DNA of 6,262 nucleotides from an uncultured bacterium (GCA_913050545.1 CAJWZY010000136.1:1-6262), one strand, 5' to 3'. Shown: positions 1-5,503, counted from the first letter of the stretch. Numbers and translations are program-made. The notes: a model not told the origin generated them from the sequence alone.

Positions 1-18
1 GGTCAGTTCATGACCTTC

Positions 19-62
19 AAAGAAAAGCGGCCGCAGGTGAATGCCTGCGGCCGCTTTTCTTT
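19..62. terminator. Strong hairpin terminator, probably bidirectional
   Basis: A perfect 19-bp inverted repeat (arms 19-37 and 44-62, GC core GCGGCCGCAGG) encloses a 6-nt loop. On the plus strand it runs into an uninterrupted T tract (60-65), the classic rho-independent form, so it best fits the end of a plus-strand gene lying left of the window; a TGA at 11-13 could be that gene's stop but too little sequence is visible. On the minus strand the trailing sequence is CTTTTCTTTG, also U-rich, and the hairpin lies about 30 bp past the stop of the editing-domain gene, so it probably ends the ggt unit as well. Confidence 0.9.
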
Positions 63-94
63 TTTCCGTCTTCAGGGAAGCCACCCCGCGGCAT

Positions 95-505
95 TCAGAT
101 CTCAACGAAGACCTTGCCCATCGATTCCCCCGCTACGTGAAGCTTGAACTCGGTAAAATACCCGTAGGGGGTGACCGTCACATCGTAATCAACTCCCCGC
201 AGACGCTCGGCAACCGCCTCCACCAGCTCCCTGGCAAGCTCCGCAGGGGCGCTTTCCCTGCCGAGATGGGCAAAATAATGCAGGACCACCCGCCTTGAGG
301 AGAACTTGCCGGCCACCCACTTGATGTTCTTTACCATCTTGGTGGCCACCTTTCCCCGGCGCTCTTCATCGGCCGGCTCGGCGTGTACCAGGGCCAGCAC
401 CGCCCCCTCGGCAGCAAGTTCGTCGCTGCGCTCAGCGGCGTTTTCGAGATTCTTCGAATGAGGTTTCATCCAGAAGTCGTGAACGTAAAAAAGCAGCAGC
501 TTCAT
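95..505 (-). CDS. Freestanding archaeal-type threonyl-tRNA synthetase editing domain protein
   Basis: The 136-aa product is about the size of the N-terminal editing domain of archaeal ThrRS (Pfam tRNA-Thr_ED, a D-aminoacyl-tRNA deacylase-like fold that hydrolyses Ser-tRNAThr), with no synthetase catalytic or anticodon domain attached. Seen: an N-terminal beta strand MKLLLFYV, the signature FAHLG (residues 78-82), a helix near 86-103, and TPYGYFTEFKL (112-122), aligning with the archaeal PFAHLS and APFGYYKAFKI segments at a constant offset. From recall of Pyrococcus abyssi ThrRS, His83 is kept (H80) but Tyr120, Lys121 and Glu134 become F117, T118 and K131, so deacylation by the archaeal mechanism is doubtful. 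The ATG is preceded 8 nt upstream by GGGG. It lies 39 bp after ggt on the same strand, probably co-transcribed. Cytoplasmic, no signal peptide. Family assignment is fairly secure; function (trans-editing, another deacylase, or RNA binding) is not. Confidence 0.82.
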   Translation of the reverse strand: MKLLLFYVHDFWMKPHSKNLENAAERSDELAAEGAVLALVHAEPADEERRGKVATKMVKNIKWVAGKFSSRRVVLHYFAHLGRESAPAELARELVEAVAERLRGVDYDVTVTPYGYFTEFKLHVAGESMGKVFVEI

Positions 506-544
506 TGGCTGTTCCCCGTAATCCTGCCGGTCTCCCGGCGTCCA

Positions 545-2218
545 TCAATAACCCGCAGCACACCCATCCTTACGGTTGTCTGAAGCTGCCTGGTAAACCC
601 CGTTTTTATGGTCGAACAGGATCCCCTGGTAGCCACCGAAGGAGCCAACGGCCCTCTGCACCTGGTGCCCCATAGCCCGCAGGCCCTCTATGGCCTGGTC
701 GGAAACACCGCTTTCCACCAGCACACGCCCACCTGCTTCACAGATACGGGCAGCCTCGCCGGCCTCCTGGGGGTTCATGCCGAACTCGATCATGTTCAGC
801 AGGACCTGGGTATGCCCCTGCGGCTGCATGTCTCCCCCCATAACCCCGTAGCAGAACCATGGCTTCCCCTCACGTGTCACGAAGGCCGGAATAATCGTGT
901 GCAGCGGACGCTTGGATCCTTCGAGGCGGTTGAGATGATCTTTCCCCAGTCGAAAAAGGGCTCCCCGGTTCTGCAGGCAGATCCCCGTACCGGGAACAAC
1001 GAGCCCCGAGCCGAAGCCGTAGTAGATGCTGTTGATGAATGAAACCATGTTGCCCTGGGAGTCCGCCGTACAGAGGTAGACCGTGTCGTTGCCGATCTCG
1101 AGAGTCGAGCGGGGAAAACGACCGGCCCGCTTCGGATCGATCCGCGCCCTCATCTTCGCCGCGTACTCTTTCGAAATCAGGGTCTCCACCGGGAGCTTCC
1201 TGGTATCGAGATCGGTAACGAAAGTATCCCGGTCAGCGAAGGCCAGCTTCTTGGCCTCGGTGACAAGATGGATGTAATCGGCGGAGTTGTGCCCCATCTT
1301 GCGCAGGTCATATCCCTCCAGGATATTGAGCATCTCAAGCGCCACGATACCCTGGCCGTTAGGAGGCAGCTCGTAGAGCCTGTAGCCCTTGTACTCGGTG
1401 CTCACCGGCTCGACCCAGGTCGAGCTGTGCTTCTGCAGGTCGCCAAGGCGAATCAGGCTGCCCTTTGATTCAAGATAGGAGGCGATGCGCCGGGCTATTT
1501 CACCACGGTAAAAAACCTCGATGCCCCCCTTCGCAAGCGCGCGAAAGGTCCGCCCGATATCCGGCTGGCGAAAGACCTCGCCAAGGCGTGGTGCTCGCCA
1601 CCTGTCTCCCTCGCGCAGCAGGTAGTTCTCTGCAAACTCCGGGATTCCCTGGTGCCGCGTTCCCGACCGCCAGTTTTCGGCGATTACTTCGCTGACGGGG
1701 AACCCTTCCTCTGCGTAGCGGATCGCGTCAGCGAGAACCTCCTCCAGCGGCAGTGAACCGTATTTCTCAAGCAGGGTGCACCAGCCGTGGAAGGCCCCCG
1801 GAACGGTTACCGTGTAGGCACCGAAGCGGGGAATACGGTTCATGCCAAGCGCCCGGTAGGCCTCGACACTGGCAGTAGCCGCTGAGCGGCCGCTGCCATT
1901 GAGACCGACCAGTTTTTTCTCCTTCGCCGACCAGGCCAGGGCAAACATATCCCCACCGATTCCCGTGCTCATCGGCTCTACCACGTTCAGTACAGCAGCC
2001 GTCGCCACCGCCGCGTCAAAGGCATTGCCTCCCTTGCGCAGAATAGCCAGTCCAGCCTCTGTGGCCAGCGGTTGGCTGGCGCAAACAGCCCCCCTCTTTG
2101 CCAGCACCATGGAACGTGCCGAGCGGGTCGAAACCGGCCGATCGTAGGACTGGGCAGAAAGACCAGAGAATTGCATCAATACCACCAGGATCCCGACACA
2201 TTGGATTCGAATAGACAC
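545..2218 (-). CDS. ggt: Gamma-glutamyltransferase, exported, short-lid class
   Basis: An Ntn-hydrolase precursor of 557 aa, the usual family length. GGT cleaves the gamma-glutamyl bond of glutathione and related peptides and transfers the glutamyl group to water or amino acids, normally outside the cytoplasm. Seen: a signal peptide (hydrophobic 7-20, probable cut after Ser-Ala 21-22), the GNAFDAAVA motif (64-72), GIGGDMF (86-92), R111 in the position of the glutamate-binding Arg, and NDT (377-379) with T379 as expected autocleavage site and nucleophile, giving a small subunit of 379-557. A Gly-Gly pair (461-462) and the C-terminal SDNRKDG..AGY signature are present. Compared with E. coli GGT the stretch after LQNRG is about 10 residues shorter, suggesting no lid loop, and the E. 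coli Ser-Ser pair is H440-T441, as in YwrD-like members. The GTG start is chosen because AAAAGGGGG sits 6 nt upstream and the signal peptide begins there. First gene of a two-gene unit, divergent from lexA. Confidence 0.95.
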   Translation of the reverse strand: MSIRIQCVGILVVLMQFSGLSAQSYDRPVSTRSARSMVLAKRGAVCASQPLATEAGLAILRKGGNAFDAAVATAAVLNVVEPMSTGIGGDMFALAWSAKEKKLVGLNGSGRSAATASVEAYRALGMNRIPRFGAYTVTVPGAFHGWCTLLEKYGSLPLEEVLADAIRYAEEGFPVSEVIAENWRSGTRHQGIPEFAENYLLREGDRWRAPRLGEVFRQPDIGRTFRALAKGGIEVFYRGEIARRIASYLESKGSLIRLGDLQKHSSTWVEPVSTEYKGYRLYELPPNGQGIVALEMLNILEGYDLRKMGHNSADYIHLVTEAKKLAFADRDTFVTDLDTRKLPVETLISKEYAAKMRARIDPKRAGRFPRSTLEIGNDTVYLCTADSQGNMVSFINSIYYGFGSGLVVPGTGICLQNRGALFRLGKDHLNRLEGSKRPLHTIIPAFVTREGKPWFCYGVMGGDMQPQGHTQVLLNMIEFGMNPQEAGEAARICEAGGRVLVESGVSDQAIEGLRAMGHQVQRAVGSFGGYQGILFDHKNGVYQAASDNRKDGCAAGY

Positions 2219-2230
2219 ACCGCGCCCCCT

Positions 2231-2276
2231 TTTAAAGTTATAAGTATTTACTAATTAATATCTTATAAAAATATTA
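2231..2276 (-). promoter_or_regulatory. AT-rich leader, probable ggt promoter region
   Basis: The stretch before the GTG of ggt is strikingly AT-rich compared with its surroundings (runs such as TATTAATTAGTAAATAC on the minus strand). Several -10-like hexamers are possible, for example TAATAT at 2276-2271 or TATAAG at 2266-2261, but none has a convincing -35 at the right distance. The first would put its -35 within the SOS palindrome at 2294-2309, so an influence of LexA on ggt is possible but not shown. The exact promoter is undecided. Confidence 0.35.
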
Positions 2277-2286
2277 GGAATTGCCC

Positions 2287-2315
2287 TTGATGGGCGAACA
2301 GCTGTTCGCTATAGT
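2287..2315 (+). promoter_or_regulatory. lexA promoter with SOS operator in its spacer
   Basis: TTGATG (2287-2292) and TATAGT (2310-2315) are separated by exactly 17 bp and resemble sigma-70-type -35 and -10 elements (4/6 and 5/6 to TTGACA and TATAAT). The spacer 2293-2309 is almost wholly the first SOS palindrome. Transcription would start near 2322, leaving a leader of about 140 nt before the lexA ATG. Bound LexA would directly block RNA polymerase, the expected autorepression design. Confidence 0.72.
2294..2309. promoter_or_regulatory. LexA (SOS) box 1, perfect palindrome
   Basis: GCGAACAGCTGTTCGC is a perfect 16-bp palindrome matching the Gram-positive-type SOS box core GAAC-N4-GTTC (B. 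subtilis CGAAC-N4-GTTCG). It fills the spacer between the -35 and -10 elements of the lexA promoter. Its position upstream of a lexA gene and its match to the second box make the assignment strong. Confidence 0.9.
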
Positions 2316-2326
2316 CGGCGGTCCAA

Positions 2327-2344
2327 GGCGAACATTTGTTCGCC
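2327..2344. promoter_or_regulatory. LexA (SOS) box 2, near-perfect palindrome
   Basis: GGCGAACA and TGTTCGCC form 8-bp perfect arms (2327-2334, 2337-2344) around a TT centre, again GAAC-N4-GTTC. It lies just downstream of the predicted transcription start, with its centre 34 bp from that of box 1, so the two operators lie on partly similar faces of the helix and may allow cooperative or stepwise repression of lexA. Confidence 0.9.
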
Positions 2345-2463
2345 CTGTGTACTGCAGCGGCACTCGTAGCAATACTCGCAGCAGGCACTGACAGCAGGGG
2401 CCTCAACCAGGCCAACCAGGACTGTAACGGAAACCGCAATAAATTCACAAAGAAGAAGATCTC

Positions 2464-3240
2464 ATGGCCCTTACAAAGAAACAACAGCAGATTCTCGACG
2501 CAATCCTGTTTCTGATCCGCAGGGGAGGCCCTCCCACCGTCCGTGAAGTAGGAGACCTCGTCGGACTGCGTTCCCCGGCAACTGTCTCAAAGCATCTCAA
2601 TGCACTGAAAGAGGCCGGGATCATCACGATCAACGGCAAGAGCCGGGGAATCCGGATCGCCAATCAGGAGCTGCTCAACAGCCTGCTGGAAGAAAACAGC
2701 TCTGAAAAAGAAGACCAGGAAACAGCTTCTTCCGAATCCGGCTTCAGCGGCAACATCATCCAGACCCACTTCCGCTCAATTGCCGGCGAAGCAAGTGAAG
2801 GGCTCCCCATCGTCGGAGCCATCGCCGCGGGACACCCCATCGCGGCGCGGGAGGTCGACTTTACCGACTCCTGCGACGGCAGCCATCCCCACCTGGCCAT
2901 CGATCCCCATATGTTCTCCGGGAGTGGAGACCTCGTGGCCATGAAGATCGAGGGTGACAGCATGGTCGAAGCCGGAATCCTCGAGGGAGACTACGTCATC
3001 CTGCGACGCCAGGAAACTGTCGAAAATGGTGAAATCGCGGCCATCTTCATCGAAGGAGAAGGAACTCTCAAACGACTCTACTGGGATTCCGATGTCGATT
3101 CGAACGAGCTGCACTCCATCCGCCTTGAAGCAGAAAACCAGAACTTTGACTCAATGACGATTACGGAAGAGAACAGAAAGGGGGTCGTCGTATTTGGAAA
3201 ATACGTGGGACTCGTGAGAGGTGAACTGCGTGTTCTGTAG
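2464..3240 (+). CDS. lexA: LexA SOS repressor, long-linker form
   Basis: Self-cleaving repressor of the DNA damage response; RecA filaments stimulate its autoproteolysis. Seen: an N-terminal winged-helix DNA-binding domain (about 1-66) beginning with the LexA-type TKKQQQILDAI and a recognition-helix segment SPATVSKHLNALKEAG (37-52), closer to B. subtilis than E. coli LexA. The peptidase S24 domain has the scissile A122-G123 in VGAIAAGHP, the nucleophile S166 in GDSM and the general base K203 in TLKRL. At 258 aa it is longer than the usual ~200-205: an acidic, Ser/Glu-rich linker spans roughly 68-112, and there are extra residues after the cleavage site (131-156) and around 208-218. All catalytic residues are present, so it should be functional. 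The ATG follows a purine-rich AAGAAGAAGAT stretch, a weak Shine-Dalgarno. Two SOS boxes upstream show autoregulation. The gene ends in four in-frame stop codons in a row (3238-3249). Confidence 0.97.
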   Translation: MALTKKQQQILDAILFLIRRGGPPTVREVGDLVGLRSPATVSKHLNALKEAGIITINGKSRGIRIANQELLNSLLEENSSEKEDQETASSESGFSGNIIQTHFRSIAGEASEGLPIVGAIAAGHPIAAREVDFTDSCDGSHPHLAIDPHMFSGSGDLVAMKIEGDSMVEAGILEGDYVILRRQETVENGEIAAIFIEGEGTLKRLYWDSDVDSNELHSIRLEAENQNFDSMTITEENRKGVVVFGKYVGLVRGELRVL

Positions 3241-3604
3241 TAGTAGTAACAGACCTCCTCAGGTGGTATTTGAGGAGAGTGTCCTGTTCCTGTGAACGAA
3301 CAAGCAAACTGGCAAAAATGCAGCAGTCTCTCTCACGGTCTCCAACGTTTTCTCTCTCCTGCCTGGACAATCTGCAGAAGGGCAGAAGAAACAGACTCGG
3401 AAAAACCCGGTAACACCCGGTAGCGAATGACCCGGCAACGAACGGAAAGAACGGAAGTACTGAATAAACGAGAAAAGAGTCGAAGGGTCTGAACCAGAAA
3501 TCGACTCGCTGATTTCCCGGCACCTTGCAAAACAAGAAGTTAGAGACTGACAGGGATCCCTCACCCCCCGGTCTTCTGGAATCGTCAGGCCAATACGTGA
3601 AGAA
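3241..3604. other. Gap between lexA and the small gene, no coding signal
   Basis: This 364-bp stretch shows no recognisable protein in any frame; its longer open frames are low-complexity or composition-driven and lack convincing starts. It holds an imperfect hairpin (CTCCTCA 3255-3261 with TGAGGAG 3271-3277) about 14 bp past the lexA stop; with no T tract it is a poor terminator, so read-through from lexA to the next gene is plausible. Short imperfect tandem repeats lie at 3415-3457. Given the DnaE-like remnant further on, it may be a decayed intergenic scar, but I see no recognisable imuA or imuB fragment. Confidence 0.5.
3415..3457 (+). repeat. Short imperfect tandem repeats
   Basis: ACCCGGTAGCGAATG (3415-3429) is followed directly by ACCCGGCAACGAACG (3430-3444), 12 of 15 positions identical, and a further ACCCGGTAAC lies at 3405-3414. 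Overlapping the end is a second tandem pair, GAACGGAAA (3440-3448) and GAACGGAAG (3449-3457). The copies are few and short; slippage or chance are both possible, and no function is implied. Confidence 0.4.
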
Positions 3605-3856
3605 ATGCGAGAAGAACAGATCAATGAGCCCCTGCAGAAAGTTTACGTACTCTTCGAAGAAGGAAAGATCCGGCCCAGGGCCCTGCTCTGGGGGACACGT
3701 CGTTACAAGATCGTGGAGATCAACTCGAGCTGGGTAGATCGTTCCCCCAGGCTGCCAAAGCATGGTTTTTCCCTCACCGTCGACAGTGGAGAAATATTCC
3801 AGGTCCTCTACGAAGGGAATGCCTCCTGGAAACTTGAATACATATTGACCGATTAA
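3605..3856 (+). CDS. Small DUF6504-like protein, SOS-locus associated
   Basis: An 83-aa protein with no signal peptide or membrane segment, predicted to be mostly beta strand. It begins with a charged stretch (INEPLQKVYVLFEEGKIRP, 6-24) and carries LLWGTRRYKIVEINSSWVD (27-45), then FSLTVDSGEIFQVLYE (55-70) and WKLEYI (75-80). The order, with W-x3-RRY-x-IVEI, a second Trp, a strand ending before an SGxxF-x-LxY block and a terminal W-x-L, resembles DUF6504, a small domain I recall as often encoded beside Y-family (ImuB/DinB-like) polymerases and dnaE2. That match is from memory and is moderate. The ATG is preceded only by AGG about 15 nt upstream, a weak ribosome site; the frame is closed upstream by a TGA at 3548. 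It lies 364 bp after lexA on the same strand and is followed by a strong terminator, suggesting it ends the lexA unit. Biochemical function unknown. Confidence 0.65.
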   Translation: MREEQINEPLQKVYVLFEEGKIRPRALLWGTRRYKIVEINSSWVDRSPRLPKHGFSLTVDSGEIFQVLYEGNASWKLEYILTD

Positions 3857-3972
3857 ATGACGCCACTGAGTTGATACCAGTTCATTGGCAACAGGTGCCC
3901 GCCTCCCCTGCAGAAAGCACCACCTCAACGAATCACTTCTCTCTCTAAAATGGCTTCTTCTTCAGAAGTCAT

Positions 3973-4019
3973 AGCCACCGCAGCGATCCCACCTTTCTTT
4001 CCACAACGCTGCGGTGGCT
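3973..4019 (+). terminator. Rho-independent terminator after the DUF6504-like gene
   Basis: AGCCACCGCAGCG (3973-3985) pairs perfectly with CGCTGCGGTGGCT (4007-4019) over 13 bp, with a 21-nt pyrimidine-rich loop, followed on the plus strand by TTTTCTTTCCTTT. The tail direction fits termination of the plus-strand lexA and small-gene transcript. It could also stall minus-strand read-through from lysC, but that strand has no T tract after the stem. Confidence 0.88.
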
Positions 4020-4034
4020 TTTCTTTCCTTTAAT

Positions 4035-4216
4035 ATGCCGCCGGGGCCGTACCTCCGGGGCCGCCCGATGATGTTCGTAACCATCGAGGACGAAACAGGT
4101 TCGCGGAGCTCGGCCCCTGTCTCTTTGAAGGCGTCATCGAGAGCGAGCAGGGCGTGGCAGGCCTCAACATCAGCGGCGTCGAGCACCTCGACGGCAAGGC
4201 GCTGGCCAATGATCCG
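4035..4216 (+). pseudogene. Remnant of a DnaE-type polymerase C-terminal OB fold
   Basis: In the frame of the ATG at 4035 the DNA reads PYLRGRPMMFVTIEDETG (codons 4047-4100), very like the OB-fold entry of DnaE-family replicative or error-prone polymerases (pattern KGxPMxFxTxEDETG). The frame then loses sense, but with one extra base near 4098-4101 it would continue as ETG-FAEL, as expected in the family. The shifted frame (4100 on) reads FAELGPCLFEGVIESEQGV and then AGLNISGVEHLDGKA, like the closing OB strands (GPYLVxGxVExExGxxxLxVxxVExL). About 20 residues normally between FAEL and GPYL are absent. So I infer a 5' truncation that removed the polymerase core, a frameshift and an internal deletion. 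It sits just beyond the terminator at 3973-4019 and ends before the convergent lysC stop. Family resemblance is from recalled motifs, not a search. Confidence 0.62.
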
Positions 4217-4243
4217 GACCGCAACTGCCGGAAAGGACAGGAT

Positions 4244-5491
4244 CTATTCCAGGAATTCGCGGTGAACAGCCTGCACCGCTTTTTCAAGACAGTCCTGGGG
4301 AACAACACAGCTGATCATCAGGTTTGAGGTCGAGATCAAATCGATATTGATTCCCTCCGCGGCCAGGGCCTTGAACATCCTGCCTGCAATCCCGGCCTCA
4401 CGCTGTACCCCCTCGCCAACCACCGAGACGGTGCCCACGTCACGATCAATGTGAACTTTCTGCGCCCCGGTCTGTCCGGCAAGAGATTCGAGGTCTCCCT
4501 CGACCTGGTTGAGCATCTCTGAAGGAACAAGGAACGAGATGTCGTTGTGCCCCTCGTGGCTCTCTGCCTGGACAATCAGGAGAATATTCAGCTGGTGCTT
4601 GCCAAGAGCCGCGAACACATCGCCCGCCACTCCGGGCTTGTCGGCCACTCCCAGCAGTGAAACCTTGGCGACATCCGCATTGTGGGCAACGCCCCTGATC
4701 AGTACTTCTTCCATTTCACCAAACTCCTTTCGTCCCTTCTGCGAAGAACAGACAAGGGTCCCAGGCGTCTGCTCGACGCTTGAGGATACAATCAATTCGA
4801 TTTCGAATTTCCGGGCAATCTCAACAGAGCGCGAATGCAGAACCTTCGCACCGAGACTCGCCATTTCGAGCATCTCATCATAGGAACACCAGGGCAGCTT
4901 TTGAGGATTCTCGACAATGCGAGGATCGGCCGTATAGACGCCGTCCACATCCGTCAGGATTTCGCATTGCCCCGCACCGATACCGACCGCGAAGGCCACC
5001 GCGCTGGTGTCAGATCCGCCCCGGCCGAGTGTCGTGATTTCATTCTGCCGGGAAACTCCCTGGAAACCCGTAATTACCACCACGCGTCCCTTCGTCAGGT
5101 GACGGAGAATCCGTTCGCCCTCCACCTGTTCGATCCTCGCCTGCATATGGCTTTCATCTGTAATCATGCCCGCCTGCGAACCGGTCAGGGAAACCGCGCT
5201 CTCTCCCTCCTCCTCAATCGCAATAGCCAGCAACGAAGCGCTGATGATCTCCCCGGCATGGAGCAACATGTCCATCTCGCGCCTGGGGGGTTTACCCGAA
5301 ATCTCGCTGGAGAGAGCGATCAGCTCGTCGGTGGTCTTCCCCATTGCGGATACGACCACGACAACAGCCTTCCCCTTACGCTTCTCCGCGGTAACCCGCT
5401 TCGCTACACGCCGAATATGCTCAGCGGTGGCAACCGAGGTGCCACCGTATTTCTGAACCAGGATGGGAGTGTTCTTAGCCACTGTGCTCAT
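4244..5491 (-). CDS. lysC: Aspartokinase with two ACT domains
   Basis: Phosphorylates aspartate to 4-aspartyl phosphate, the first step toward lysine, threonine and methionine. The 415 aa match the monofunctional class (about 400-450 aa). Seen: KYGGTS (14-19), VVVVSAMGKTTDEL (44-57), GFQG (142-145), GRGGSDTSA (156-164), TDVDGVYTADPR (180-191), and LGAKVLHSRSVE (213-224), all kinase-domain signatures. Two C-terminal ACT domains follow, the first around GVADKPGVAGDVFAAL (281-296) with NDISF (316-320), the second around VSVVGEGV (355-362) and INIDLISTS (381-389). Such domains usually mediate feedback inhibition by lysine and/or threonine. Oddities: the usual STGE motif reads HAGE (78-81), TGWQAG reads TGSQAG (103-108), and the usual IVQN of the first ACT domain reads IVQA (306-309). 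ATG start with only a weak GAG nearby; it follows thrB by 35 bp and may be translationally coupled. No homoserine dehydrogenase domain is fused. Confidence 0.97.
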   Translation of the reverse strand: MSTVAKNTPILVQKYGGTSVATAEHIRRVAKRVTAEKRKGKAVVVVVSAMGKTTDELIALSSEISGKPPRREMDMLLHAGEIISASLLAIAIEEEGESAVSLTGSQAGMITDESHMQARIEQVEGERILRHLTKGRVVVITGFQGVSRQNEITTLGRGGSDTSAVAFAVGIGAGQCEILTDVDGVYTADPRIVENPQKLPWCSYDEMLEMASLGAKVLHSRSVEIARKFEIELIVSSSVEQTPGTLVCSSQKGRKEFGEMEEVLIRGVAHNADVAKVSLLGVADKPGVAGDVFAALGKHQLNILLIVQAESHEGHNDISFLVPSEMLNQVEGDLESLAGQTGAQKVHIDRDVGTVSVVGEGVQREAGIAGRMFKALAAEGINIDLISTSNLMISCVVPQDCLEKAVQAVHREFLE

Positions 5492-5503
5492 TTCTCAATT
5501 TCT

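Noticed and set aside
1..15. GGTCA-N5-TGACC inverted repeat and possible end of an upstream plus-strand gene.
   Set aside because: The arms are only 5 bp and the window begins here; a TGA at 11-13 before the terminator is suggestive but cannot be supported.
2399..2413. GGCCT-N5-AGGCC hairpin in the lexA leader as a riboswitch or attenuator.
   Set aside because: Only a 5-bp stem, no T tract and no competing structure seen.
3255..3277. Hairpin after lexA as a terminator.
   Set aside because: A 7-bp stem with a 9-nt loop and no T tract; it does not meet the form of a rho-independent terminator.
3286..3297. GTTC-CTGT-GAAC, possible third LexA-type site after lexA.
   Set aside because: The half sites point outward, opposite to the GAAC-N4-GTTC boxes at the lexA promoter, and the arms are only 4 bp; expected by chance.
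3161..3928. A 255-codon open frame on the minus strand opposite the DUF6504-like gene and the gap.
   Set aside because: It overlaps the lexA 3' end and the small plus-strand gene, has no recognisable motif, a Phe/Cys/Ser-rich composition typical of antisense frames, and crosses a region with plus-strand gene signals.
4041..4063. Direct repeat CCGGGGCCG (4041-4049 and 4055-4063) as a deletion junction or insertion target site.
   Set aside because: Nine bases of pure GC in GC-rich DNA, no element between or flanking; chance is adequate.
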